A stretch of 64,000 bases of DNA. Origin: Onchocerca lupi (lineage: Eukaryota > Nematoda > Chromadorea > Rhabditida > Onchocercidae). The stretch is taken from contig JAOVVO010000442.1 of NCBI GenBank assembly GCA_028564675.1, forward strand, positions 1 to 64,000, written 5' to 3'. The translations under genes were made by a program, and so were the position numbers. Shown here one piece after another: positions 24,006 through 36,500 of the stretch. Every line of letters starts with the position of its first letter. The stretch's first letter is position 1. Below the pieces are notes generated by a model. The model did no database searches and was not told the origin of the DNA. It worked only from the letters and a program-made list of their open reading frames with translations.

Positions 24006-24078
24006 TGTAACAAAAATGATATGTAAAAATCAGAGAGACATATTATCGCTCTGAATTCTACATATCATTTTTGTTACA
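24006..24078. ncRNA. pre-miRNA-like hairpin with a miR-50/62/90-type seed
   Basis: The arms 24006-24035 and 24049-24078 pair at 28 of 30 positions around a 13-base loop, a typical precursor shape and size (73 nt). The 5' arm carries TGATATGT at 24017-24024. UGAUAUGU is the 5' end of C. elegans miR-50, miR-62 and miR-90, so a mature product starting there would share their seed. The opposite-strand transcript would carry the same octamer in its 5' arm. Structure and seed are seen; expression and processing are inferred. Confidence 0.5.
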
Positions 24079-25415
24079 CAGCAAAGTTTGCTTCAAAGTT
24101 TGATCCCAACGATCTTGTTAATTAATGAATTCAATTCGAAAAAAAAAAAACTGCAAATAACGAATAAATATAATAACATACATCAAATATTAAAAGTGAT
24201 GCAAAAGAATTAGTAAACAGTTGCTTCAAAGAAACTTTAGCGTTGCTTTGAATAAGATTAAATTTCATTTTTTTAAAATATAAACTTCAAGAAATTGTTT
24301 AGCAAACAGAACCCTTATCAAATAACTTTTTATGATTCGAGAAGCCTTTTATATGATTCCAAAAGACTTTTGTGCATTAAAAGTTATTTTAAATTGTCTG
24401 CTGATTATTCATCATTTTTATATGCAAGGTTTTGATACGACCGAAGTACAATTAAAATGTTATAACTCATCATCCCAATTTGATAAGCAGACTGTGCAAT
24501 TTAATAAATGACAAAATATTAAGCCAAAAAATGGTGTAATGTAAATTTTAAATTGATTGCATTTTTGACAATCACAGTTTAGCGAAATTACTTATGTCAC
24601 GAGAGAAATGTTTTCTAAAACGTGCAATAGATTTCTCAAAAATCGAACTCGCTGTTGTGATTTTACCATGTAGTAAAAATTTTATGAGATTAAGTGACGA
24701 TCGATATACACGAATAATCAATCTTTTAAGAAATTTTCATGGAAAAGCAAATATTTCAAGTCTTTTCTATAATCAAAACACATCACTAAATATCTGGGGA
24801 ATCACTACTCATTACTAATGGAAAAAACAATAAACGAAATCTCAAACTTGGATTTGATAAAAAGAATTTTCTGAATCGATAAATCACACAGATAAACACA
24901 CATATTTATAATAAATACTCTTATCATTATCATCTGATAATGATACATGATAGCATTTGTGGTATATACAAGCTAGCTATATAAATTTACACTATTTCGA
25001 TAATTTCAAGTTCGAAAGAAAATCCAAGGCAAGATTTGAACTTGTCGGTATTATTGAGGTCATTTCCTTGAAAAAGCAACTTGACGAATTTGATACTTTC
25101 CTTCTTATATTCGCAAAATAAAGCATTGTATTTAAATCTTTTACTTATAGTTTTAATATTATTTAACAAAAAACAGTGATATGAGCCACTTACGTTCACA
25201 TGAGCTATAGATTGATTTAAATTTCAAAAATTTCTTTAGCCTTGTGAACTTCTGCAATGAATTCTCTGTCCATTCAAATTAATTTAAATTTATCGATTTT
25301 ATGTAAATGAAGAAGAAAAGATCATGAAAGAGTAAATGCTCAAATTTGAATACAGAAACTTCGAATTTTTTAACAAAAATTTTTTGTGGAAAAATGACAA
25401 TGTTATTCCATTCAC

Positions 25416-25437
25416 TTTTTTTTTTTTTTTTTTTTTT
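25416..25437. repeat. T22 homopolymer
   Basis: Run of 22 T between the two BPI-family genes. Confidence 0.9.
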
Positions 25438-25780
25438 AAAGAATGAATTAACTTCATGCATGTGCACGTGTCATTTTTAAATGCAATTCTCTTTTAAACT
25501 TTTCTGTTGATTCCTTCCAAATTTTCTTCTTTATAAAATTTACGAAGAAAAACTTTAGAGGCGATGAAGAAGGAAGAATGCATGAAACAATTTCATATTC
25601 TCAGTTTCTTTCATAACGAAATTAAAAGGAATTTAGCAATGGAATTAAATGACTAATATTTGCTTCTAAACAAAGCATTTTTTCTTAATTTTTAGTCTTT
25701 TTTTTCCTGAATTTTTCTTCCTATACATTTCATAAAATATTAATTGTTCCGACGCTTCTCAGAAAATAAAGCAAAAAAGA

Positions 25781-25865
25781 AGTGGGCATTTCAATATTTA
25801 TAACTTTTATGCCATTTAAATACTCATAAAATTTTATGCCACTTATGAATATTTAAATGCCCACT
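25781..25865. ncRNA. imperfect hairpin, possible microRNA precursor
   Basis: The arms 25781-25803 and 25843-25865 pair over 23 positions with one mismatch and one wobble, closing an approximately 39-base loop that itself holds a repeated TTATGCCA. It lies 66 bases beyond the stop codon of the long BPI gene, possibly within its 3' UTR. Confidence 0.3.
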
Positions 25866-25930
25866 CCTTTTCCTTTTATCATTTTCATTAAATTCTGATT
25901 CAGTGACGAAAATTGTAAAAGTTTCAAATT

Positions 25931-28900
25931 TTATCCATAAATGAAATCAAAATCAAGATGAAGGTATCCATTTTTGGTAACAATTTGGGCATCATCAGAG
26001 ATTGTGACATTATCTATGAGCGGCAGCGGTACACCGATTTTAAGTGCTGTTCCTCCAATTAATTTCACAGCTTTCGCCAATACTTTCTCTAGAAATTCGA
26101 GTGTCCTAAAATATCAAAGATGTAAGAAATTCTAGGAATGATAAGCTACAACTGCAGGAGTTAATTTCGATTGTAAGATCTAACAATAGATATTGTATTC
26201 ATTTTTGAAAAATGAAATCTTAAAAAATTAGAAGAAAGTGGATCGAATCCTATATTAAAATGCAAAATGGTTTCGGTACAAATAAATGGATAAGTGTGAC
26301 AAAAGCAAGAAATGAAAAAAGACAACTTCTATTTGTTTTTTCATTGTAGTGAAACTTGTCAAGGCTAATTTACAACTATAACCTTCCTATTGATGAGCAA
26401 ACTAATAAAATGATAAAAAAAAAAGCTCCACCGATAAAATGTTTCTGCAAATTATAAATTCAAAATCAAAAGCATACTGAAAACTGAAATGTCCGATAAT
26501 TGAATCTTGTTCACGCAATATTATCGTAACATTACTGATAGTGCCCACAAGTTTTCTATGTAAGATTGCTGGTATCGCATAAATTGTTGAGTTCATCACT
26601 GAAGTAATAAATGTTAATTATAGATAATTACATTAGTTAAAATAGTTACAATAGTCAAATAATTATTTTTTTTTTCATTATAAAGTCAGAAATTTTTTAT
26701 TATTTCAAAAATTTTAATTTAAAAAAAAAAGGATTCTCACCAAGCCTTGCTAGTCTCTGCGAATGTTGTTGCTTCTCGGATGGTAAATACAGGTCCACGG
26801 TAGAATTTGCGAATATTCGTATATTATTCGCATCAATGATGGTGTATGGTGCTCCAGCTAATCGAATGAAAAAGAAAACAATCCGATTTGGATAAAGTAG
26901 GCGTAAAGTTGGCAAAAATTTTCCAATACATATTTCAAAGAATCCACAGCTAAATTTTGATTAGATTATGAACATAAAAAGTTCTCGATTGTAATTATAT
27001 ATTATCTAGATGTTACCAACAAAAGAGCAGTGTGAGTCAAATTATGACGCATTATTTATATTGAATTGAAATAAAGCTTCCTAACCAAGTTTTTTTGATA
27101 AGTTTCAATGATTCAATGACTATTTTTTAAATGAATGAAAAATTGACTTCGTTCTTAGAAAGCCTGCAAATCGACCACCGCTGGTACTCGGAGTTATGGC
27201 AAATGTCAAATTCTCATTATTATATACAGTCTGCAGCAAACAATTCGGTATATATTCCGACATCCAGACATAGGCCATTCGTTTCGTTGAATGAACTTCT
27301 GAATAATATTCTTCAAACATTCCACTGATAAATAATCCTTGATATCATTAGGATAAGCTAAAGCGTAATGTTCAAATGCACTTTTCACTTTTCATCTTAT
27401 TTGTTCAATCATTAGTTAGACTGTCTGGTTGGTGAAATTTCAGAGAATGCACGGCGACAAAAAAGCAATCCTCTCGGGAGTATCAATCATCTCTTTTAAG
27501 TAAGCTATAAACAAATGGGTTTCCCGAAAGATCGAAGACCGGTGAATCTCCGAATTTAAGTTTCTTCGCAAAACTAAGATTTCATTAGCACCTATTATTG
27601 CTGCATATATACAATATTGCTGTCCTTTTTTGTGACAAAACAGATGAACATATTTTTTATCGCGATATCCTAATTTTATTTTTATTACTTCTCTCTCAAT
27701 TACCTCTTAACACTCAATTGGTCTTTCTACACAAATTAGGATTTACAAAGTAACTGCACGTTTGACTTGATTTTTCGGAAATCCGGAATTATGGAAGCAG
27801 ATAGAAATTTTTAGAATTAAAAATAATGGATAAGCTAACCACTGTCCATTTGTTTTGTTGGCAACACACATTCATCTTTTCCGTACATTACATCAAATAC
27901 CATTTCACCTTCAATATATCTGCTCACCGCAATAGGATTCTTCTAAAAAAAATTAAGATTAATCCGAAATTACTCAAAAAAATTAGTATTTATTTGAGAT
28001 AATTCAGAAAGATTCCAATCAATAATTCATGCAAAAAGAAAAAAATGCAGAATATAAGTTGTTGCCAATTCTTATAAGAAATGAAAACTTCAAATTTAAA
28101 ACCTAATACAAGTTCGAATTTTTCTATCAGATTTATTCCTTGTCTCGTATGCAAATTCCTCTCAATAACAACAATGAATTTATTTGTACGCAAAGTAATT
28201 TTTTAACCAAAAACTTCACTTATACTATTCTATTACTCGATCCCAATCGATCAAGTTCTTTCGATCAACATTAAATATAACTTAGTTTTTCAATAACTTT
28301 TTTATAAATTTGACAGAGAGATTAAATACATTCATATTATCTGAAAAAAAAAAAGAATGAATCAATAGAAATTACAGTTACCTTGCATGAATATCTAATA
28401 TATATATTTTTGTACAGTTTAACGTGAGTAGAAAGTGATAATAAGGCGGCATTGGTATCAGCAATAGCCTTGAGTATGATATCACACATCTATCAAATAT
28501 TAATCATTATATAAATTGCTTTTCGACAAATTCAACTAATGTATCTTTTACCCTGTGATAGTTCCTTGATCTCATTTCATAATTCGAAATACGCTAAAAA
28601 ACATTTAGGAGTAAAAAGTTTCAGAGCTAAATTCCAACAAACCAATCGTTGGTTACTGCTGATGATTTGAAAGAACATACAAATAAATAAGTTGGAAAAC
28701 AATCTATCTATCAATAACTATCAACTCATGCCTCTAACACTGTTGAATTCTTAACAATCTCAAAAAAAAGTGTCTTTTCTTTAGTATAGAATGTTTTGAA
28801 CAAACACTGTATAAAAATTCAATCCAAACAAAGATACTGTGAATCAAACTTTCTGATGTATGGTCTGCTTGATTACAACAGCTAATTGTGTTCGAAATAA

Positions 28901-29924
28901 ATTGATGATCCATTGTAAGACACCTCCTGTAATGTATACATTAAGTTCCTGTATATCCACGGAACAATCAGTGACCTCAATCTGCGGATGCTCATCTCGA
29001 ACCAGTAAATTGGTTTCCATATAAACACGGATGTTATCCATTTTCGCCCTAATATATCCCGAAAGATAAATCTGCAATGCAAGTGGTCGTGAATCTTGGA
29101 TGAGTCTGATTGATGTTTGTGACTATTACAGTTTGGATTATGTCAGACTTTTTTTTTGGACAATTGGAGAAACACTTCAAAGAGTTCAAATATAAGCAAA
29201 ATTAGCATAACTGACAAATTTTCTGGATAAAATAATTATAATAGATTTTCGCAATGTCTATTGGACCATATGAACTAACCGGAGCAATGAAATAATAGCG
29301 AAGAAGCCAGATGGCATCCAGTTCCGCCGATCCACCTTTGGATTGCCAAGAGATACCATTCGGTGGTGTTAATTTAAATGAAAAGATCGGTGATTTAAAT
29401 CTCCGTAATGTAAGTTCGGTTGTATTCACTTCACCAGTACCAGGTCCATCTTCGATCGGAATTGTTATTTGCGGGAATGTTATCTTCCATATTTCATCGT
29501 CAACCTAAGTTTTTGTATTCCGTCAAATTTCAATTCACAATTACTGCAAAATATTAGTTTCCATTTCATTCAAATTTCAATTTCAGTTTCGTCAGTTAAA
29601 CTAGACTTTGTTCCAAATCATTTCAAACTATCTTTGTTGGGTAAAACTATCATTAACCTAATAATATCAGATTACAACCTAAATTACAAATGGTATTATA
29701 TGTGAGAGAGAAGAAATTTGTCACTGAGTGAAATATGAAAGATTAGAGATGAGAAAGAAACGTACAATATGATGTGCAATTTTGCTGAAAAATCGCAATC
29801 CATTCTCAGCGATTCTCAGCCGCACTGTCGAGAACTGCTCCGCCGCATTCCGGGAGAAGCAATTAGCGGCAAAGAAGAAGAATGGCCAAGCGAGGTATGC
29901 ATAAATGATGCAGCGATTGGCCAT
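25931..29924 (-). CDS. full-length BPI/LBP-family lipid-binding protein
   Basis: Nine exons: 29924-29766, 29504-29280, 29071-28850, 28489-28382, 27942-27840, 27337-27148, 26949-26741, 26598-26478 and 26105-25931. Phases agree and give 503 aa, the usual length of the BPI/LBP/CETP family of secreted boomerang-shaped lipid-binding proteins. MANRCIIYAYLAWPFFFFAA is a signal peptide; an in-frame ATG 22 codons upstream is possible but makes a poorer one. FSTVRLRIAENGLRFFSKIA begins the N-terminal barrel. Cys164 and Cys204 form the family disulphide. KRMAYVWMSEYIPNCLLQ starts the C-terminal barrel. The end, GVPLPLIDNVTISDDAQIVT then LHLDFDFIYG, is the classic family C-terminus. The acceptor of exon 6 (CAAG at 27338) was chosen by phase and is the weakest junction. 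The substrate in worms is unknown to me. Confidence 0.9.
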
Positions 29925-30427
29925 AGCGACGCTCCTCCGAGTCCCAGTCAGAAAAGATAAACATTCCAGCAGATCAATACAGCCAAACATCGATCATTGC
30001 AACTGTTTAGGCGAAATGATAGGGCGTTGATGGCATTCCGAATCATTCAGCAATTGTTCGACCCCAGATTATGCTTCATAACAGAACAATCAAAACTGCG
30101 TGAAATAGACAGATCGACATTCTCATCTTACTGAGAAAAGTCCGTTTTATATTTTGCTGGTGACTTCTCGGCTGAATCCTTAATTATTCGTTATTAGCAT
30201 AGAATGAGACGATAAGACCATAAGATCATCTCCTGATGCAGTGGATTGTCGATGAGATTTATCACTTTGTTATCATGAATACTGTTAATGGTTACTGTTA
30301 TCAAATGGCAATAGCATAATGAAGAAACATCAGTTGATAAGTACGGCATTCACGTAGCATTCACATCTCTAAGAAAATTATTTGATTTTAATGAGTGAAA
30401 TCTTTTGTATCTCTCAGATTGTTTTTC

Positions 30428-30428
<1 letters not shown>

Positions 30429-30462
<34 letters not shown>
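30429..30462. repeat. T34 homopolymer
   Basis: The longest homopolymer in the window, about 500 bases upstream of the long BPI gene. Confidence 0.95.
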
Positions 30463-30465
<3 letters not shown>

Positions 30466-31019
30466 TTATTTGAATTGACGAGAATGTATTGCTACAACTT
30501 TTTTGTATAACGCTGTTGACAGTACTGCTAACAAGTGGCAATAAAGTTTAACATTGAGACAAAGTGAATATAGAACGGATCTTTGCGCACTAATTAGTGC
30601 AATTAAAATCATTTTCTTTTGCTCAAAAACATATTTATCACTAAATTTCATGCTTTCAACAGAGTTTTGCTTGAATTTTTGAAGTCAAAGAAAACATGAG
30701 AGAGAATGGATCAGTGAATTTTGTTATGAGAAATTTCATATTCTATTTGTTATTATTATGGAAAGTACGAAGTAGAAGAAGCATTTCAACAGATTTCGTG
30801 CTGCGACCTTTTATGTCCAACAATTTTTAAGGTCATTTTATTGTCCACATTGAGAACTAATTCATCATTGAACTTACATATTTCTCATTTTTACGATTTT
30901 TAGTGCCCACAGCACTTATTAATCAATTTGTTAAATGTTGTTCCTTAATTAATTTCTATAATTTTTCATTTCCATTTAATTAGTGAAGAGGTGATTTCAT
31001 ATGAATTAAAAGTTCAAAA

Positions 31020-31361
31020 TTGAACTTTTAGTTAATTAAAAATGTCTTAAATTAAAAATAGGCTTTTATTTCTTACAGATTCTTTAATAAAATGGAAAAA
31101 CTTTAATGTGATGAAGAATCAGATGTTCATTCATTCATCTTTAATACCTTCTTCAGCTTTACCTAATAAATATGATATTTTACTGACCATAAAATTGAAC
31201 TTTTAATTGTTAATTAAAAATGCCATAAATAAAAAATTTTATTTCTTACAGATTCTTTGTTAAAATGAAATTTTAATGTGATGAAGGAATTAAATGATCA
31301 TCCATTCATCTCTAATGCCTTCGTCAGTTTTGTCTAATTAATGTGACACTTTTAGTGATCA
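31020..31361. repeat. tandem duplication of about 170 bp
   Basis: Copy 1 (31020-31188) and copy 2 (31195-31361) share TTGAACTTTTA, the run TTTATTTCTTACAGATTCTT, TTTAATGTGATGAAG, CATTCATCT and CCTTC, in the same order, with scattered substitutions and small gaps. Both carry a TTTCTTACAG acceptor-like string. The divergence suggests an old duplication. Confidence 0.85.
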
Positions 31362-32180
31362 AAGATAGTACTTGGGAACAGGTTGTTCATATCCTGCGTT
31401 TCGTGTCTGAGAATGATGCACACTTGCAGGTAAACGTCATTTACCGAACAGATAAGGTAGCAATAGATACGTTTGGAGAACGCATGTTGTCAATTGTCTT
31501 GTGATATGATGTACTTTAAGAGATAATTATTTCGTTTCGGGAATGTTCCAAAAGTTCCTTTTAAATCGAGCATTCCTCCCACCACCGATCATAATTCAAC
31601 GACTGCTCCCATTCCAAATAGTTTATTATTCGACAATTTACTCTCTAAATGAGCAATCTTATAATGGTACTATGAGCTAAGCCAAGTTTATCTTCCGACT
31701 CTTCAAAATAACTTTTACTTAAGCGCCATTTGTTCAAAGGAATTCTCTTTGAAGTTGTCTTAAGACTGAAAACAATTGACAAAAAGATTTGCACGTAGTG
31801 TTAAAATTGATCCTTTCTATATCAAAGATACACTTGCAACTTGTTAAAAATTGTACTGGCCAGAAGAGAAGGCTAGTTGGATAAATTTTGATGAAGCAAT
31901 AATGGTAGATAAAGTTTTGGAAAATTCCTTTGCTTTGAAATCAAACTGAAGTTTTGCGGTTTATTGAATTGTCATCACATAGAAATAAGTGTCTTTTTGG
32001 TTCAAAAGAGAGATAAATCATATTATTATTTCCCAATAACTTTCCTATTCTCTTCAAAATATACTGTTAACATTATCGATAAAACTTTTTAATGACTATG
32101 TTGAGCAATTATATTGGTGATGCTGCAGATGTGTCAATATTTTATGAAAATTTTGTATCTTAGAATTTTGTCTTAATTAT

Positions 32181-32513
32181 TTCGTTAAAATTATTCAATT
32201 TTCAATATACAAATCATCAAAAAAAATTTTCACTAGGAAAGCGCAATATTGATAGCATAACTTAGAATATAACATCAGAAATCTTTTTCACGTCTTTTTA
32301 CCGATAAGAGAACTATTGAAATGTACTGGTGAAAACTGCAATGGTTAAATAATGGTTAGGTTCAGATTACTGCAAATGAGAAAATGATGACGGTAAGAAG
32401 AATTGAAGAGTTTCGCTAAAATTATTTAGTTTCCAACATACAAATCATCAAAAAAATTTTCACTAGGAGAGCGCAGTAATGATGATGTAACTTGGAACAT
32501 CAGATGGCAACAT
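32181..32513. repeat. direct repeat of about 100 bp, copies 230 bp apart
   Basis: Copies at about 32181-32278 and 32411-32513 share TTCG(T/C)TAAAATTATT, ATACAAATCATCAAAAAAA, TTTTCACTAGGA, AGCGCA and AACATCAGA in order. No ends typical of a transposon are visible. Confidence 0.8.
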
Positions 32514-33550
32514 AAAAAATATTAGCGTAACTGATAAAAATAAAGATGCCTGATAAAAAGATAGCTGATAAAAGAGCAAAGAAACTTTCAAAAAAATAGA
32601 ATGCAAATTATCATTCTGCACACAAATTAGGAAAGTGAAAAGTGAAGAAAGTGGGAATTGTTTGGAATCAAGAAAGTGAAGTTTGTGCTACCATAGTGCT
32701 CAAAGAATATTGTTATCGTTACTGTCTTCATTTTTTTGCCAGAAAGAAGAAATGACTATTTATTGATTAGCAAAAGTTCAGTAACAAATTTTCCTAAGAA
32801 ATGATTTCATCAAGGTTAGTGCTAAAATTCACCAAACGACTTTTTTTTATTTTACACTTTGAAATGATTGCTCCATTTCAAAATGATTTGTCTGAGTGTA
32901 AAAAATGATAAATAGACGGAAAAGATTCGGAAATTAACGATTATGAGAATTTCCTTTGCAATTTTTAAGACAATTAACAGCAGAACTTCATTGAATAAAT
33001 AATGAATGATTCGTAAATATCTGGCATAACTGGAACTAAATTGACTTTTTAGTCCTGGTTATATGTTATGTAGTACGAAATTATATCAGATAAATATGAA
33101 ATGAGTTTCATTCAGTTCGAGAAAATAAGAGTGCATTTTCCCTTGAAAATTAGTTCAAATTGCTTCCTTTTTGGCAAAATTGAGTTAATGTTATGCCATT
33201 AATCGAAAGTTTCTTTTTACATTTTAACAATTTTTAAGCTAAGTTGAAAACTTCCATACTTCCAATAATATCTATAAATGAAAACAACTTTTGACTCTTT
33301 TCTTCGGGAAACCTCCCGGTCCTGATTTGTAAATTATTGCAAATTTCAGAAAATTCCGATTTTCTTCTCTCGAGTGATCTCTTTTTTCAAAAAAGTAAAT
33401 CATTCTGCTAATCGTCAATGAATTGCATTATAAAGATTTTTTATTGATTTCCAAGAAAAATTTTCGCTTTCCAAATAAGAATCTTAAAAAGCTGTATGAG
33501 CTTTCACACTTTTCCATTAAAATCTAGGCCAAAAAAGCGACTAGTAACAG

Positions 33551-36500
33551 AAAATAATGGATGTAAATGCAGAAGATCAAGAACTGCCTCTTGATGAACA
33601 ATTGGATCCTTCATTCTTCAAGGTAAATTAGTACGATCTTCGCTTTCAAATTGGATATTAAAATGAACCGAAAATATAAAGAAATACTTTTTACACCTTT
33701 GCAAAGTATGTCTTTATATTTTCAATTCATATTAATAAAATGCCATCTTTAGCGAAGAAAAAAACAATGCTATCAAAATCTATGTTTTCAGAGTATTGAT
33801 TACTATGTGGACAAAGGGATTTCTTTGATAACACCAAAACTTGTGGAGGAGTTAAAAATGAAGGGAACGAGCGACGCTGAAAAATTACGTTATGTGAAAG
33901 GAATTTTGACATGTATTAAACCTGTCAACAAAGTTTGTATTTTTGTTTCTTGCCATTTATGATTTATTTTTTTCGAGATCATAAATCTCTAGAAATTTCA
34001 ATACTCATCCATACTATCTATCTATATTTCTAATTTTGTTAACTATGTGTGAAAGATTATATTATGATTCAAATTTTTTAATACTGAATGACTAAAAAGA
34101 TGCTCATCTTTTGGCATCGCAAATCGTTAAAATTTTTAAAGTTTTGAATTTTAATTTGATTAATGATTTTTATATTTGTTCCAAGAAACAAAACATTGCT
34201 TTAGTCATGATTCAATTTCAGTTTTAGCTTTTTATGCATTTCTCATGGCATAAGCTAAATCTTGAATTCCGAATTTCATTTAGATACTTCATCTTACACT
34301 TCCAATTCGTCGGGACAGTGGCGAATTTGAGATGATTGAAGTTTGGAGAGCACAGCATAGCGAACACAGAATGCCAACTAAAGGTGGTATTAGATTTTCC
34401 AAAAAAGTCAATGAGGATGAGGTCAGTTCGGATGTATTCTTATTCATATAAAGGCAGTTATTTTTGGAAGAAATAATATCATTAAATAAAGAAAGTGAAA
34501 GGATTCATAAAGAAAATTACTGAAAATTCTCTATTAATTCCATAAAGCTTAATTCATTGCTTTCAATCAAAAACTTTTCTACTTTCTCTCACGCACGTCT
34601 GATCTATCGATAAAATCAATACGATGCCAATTAAATTTCACCAGGTTCGAGCTCTCGCAGCACTCATGACGTACAAATGTGCCGTTGTGGATGTACCCTT
34701 TGGTGGGGCAAAAGGTGCCGTAAAAATCGATCCGCGAGAATATTCGGCAAATGAAATCGAAAAAATTACACGTCATATGACAGTTGAACTTGCCAAAAAG
34801 GGATTTCTGGGACCTGCAGTGGATGTTCCGGCACCGGATATGGGAACAGGAGAACGTGAAATGGCCTGGATTGCTGATACCTATAAACAAACAATCGGAT
34901 ATAATGATAAGGAAGCCTTTGGTTGTGTCACCGGAAAACCTCTTGTTTGCAGTGGTATGAATTTCGGTTGATCGTAATCATATTGTTCGTTCTTTGATTA
35001 TTTAAATTAGGAAGTTTTCTCGGTTTAGAAACATTGCTTCTACCCTTTTATAGTAGTATTTTGCAATTTTTCACGATCATATTATCATCAAATGATACAT
35101 TGTGGACCAAAAATTATATATTTTGGCAAAAAATTCTAAATTCCTTAATTGAAATTTTCCATTCTGTTTTGATACTTGAATTATAGGAATCCGAGGAAGA
35201 ACCAGCGCTACTGGACGTGGTGTCTGGCAAGCTTTGGAAGCATTTATCAACAATAAAAAATATATGACTCAAATTGGATTATCCACTGGTTTACCTGGCA
35301 AAACATTTATCATTCAGGTTATTCCATCTCAAAAAAGAAAGAAATCTTTAGCAAATTTTGCTGTTTTGCAAAGCTTAATTCAAACTTTATTAGGATCAAA
35401 GCCTACGTCAGTTATAGTCAAATTTTACCTCACTTTTACTTAATCGTCGCAGACTGGCAAATAATCGTTTTGATTGAAAAATTGCATCATAAGTGTTGCG
35501 TTGGTGAAACATTTAAATAGTGTGAATGGATAATCGAAAGATGGATGAAGCATTGATTGATTTTTACCTATTTAAAAAAAAAAAAAAGTGGATTTTGTCC
35601 ATTTCCAGACAATTTGCTAAAAAAAATGAAAAAATTTCAAATAATTCTTTCTTTGCTCTCTCTTCTACTCTCTTCCGCATTGAAATTAATATTTTAGGGC
35701 TTTGGCAACGTTGGTACCTATACGGCCCAGTACTTTGTAAAAGCAGGAGGAATCTGTATTGGCGTTCAGGAGTGGGATTGCTCCATCCAGAATCTCAACG
35801 GTATTGACCCAGTAGCACTGCACAAATGGATGACCGCGCATGGCACAATAAAGGTGCAGTCTAACGATTTCTACAATTTCTTCCGCAAATCTAAAAAGTT
35901 TTGTTTAATATGAAAAGTTCATCTGAAATCTGTTTATCCGTTATTTGCAGGGTTTCCCAGACACCAAGCCATTTGAACCTTTTAGTGAATTGATGTATGA
36001 GCCATGCGATATTTTTGTGCCAGCCGCTTGTGAAAAAGTTATTACGAAAGCAAACGCAAATCGTATAAAAGCGAAAGTGAGCATCTTTTCTTGGAAAATA
36101 TCAAGCATTTTCAGAATTTCTTCAAATCACACATCTAATCAAAATTGCAAAATCCAAATTGATGATCGTATCCAGTCATCAGTGATTTAAATTAATTACC
36201 TTATCCAGCCATCAATTATTAATTCACTTATATACACAGTTATTCAGTGGAACTAAATTGATCACAAAATATAATTTTCATGGTTACTACGAATTACGGT
36301 GGATGTATTATTGACTTGCATAATGAAAGAAGTGAAAGTATTAAATTATTCTACGGTAATTTAGATCATCATAGAAGGAGCAAATGGACCAACTACACCA
36401 GCGGCAGATAAGATCCTGCAGGCAAAGGGCAACATTTTGCTTATTCCGGACCTATTTGCGAATAGTGGTGGTGTTACGGTATCATTCTTTGAGTGGTTGA

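Larger units (their letters stand above)
23243..25930. other. region between the two BPI-family genes
   Basis: About 2.7 kb of AT-rich DNA upstream of the short BPI gene and downstream of the long one. It contains two hairpins (24006-24078, 25781-25865) and a T22 run. The open frame at 24594-24818 has no supporting splice sites or family match. Confidence 0.55.
29925..33556. other. divergent intergenic region between the BPI gene and gdh
   Basis: About 3.6 kb between two divergently transcribed genes, so both promoters should lie here. It contains a T34 run and two pairs of direct repeats (31020-31361 and 32181-32513). No coding exon is supported. Confidence 0.6.

Noticed and set aside
26241..26250. 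GATCGAATCC, similar to a tRNA B box.
   Set aside because: No A box, acceptor stem or anticodon arm can be placed around it.
27510..27575. Exon-like frame (FAKKLKFGDSPVFDLSGNPF) in the BPI intron between exons 5 and 6.
   Set aside because: Its phases do not fit the flanking exons, and the protein aligns to the family without it.
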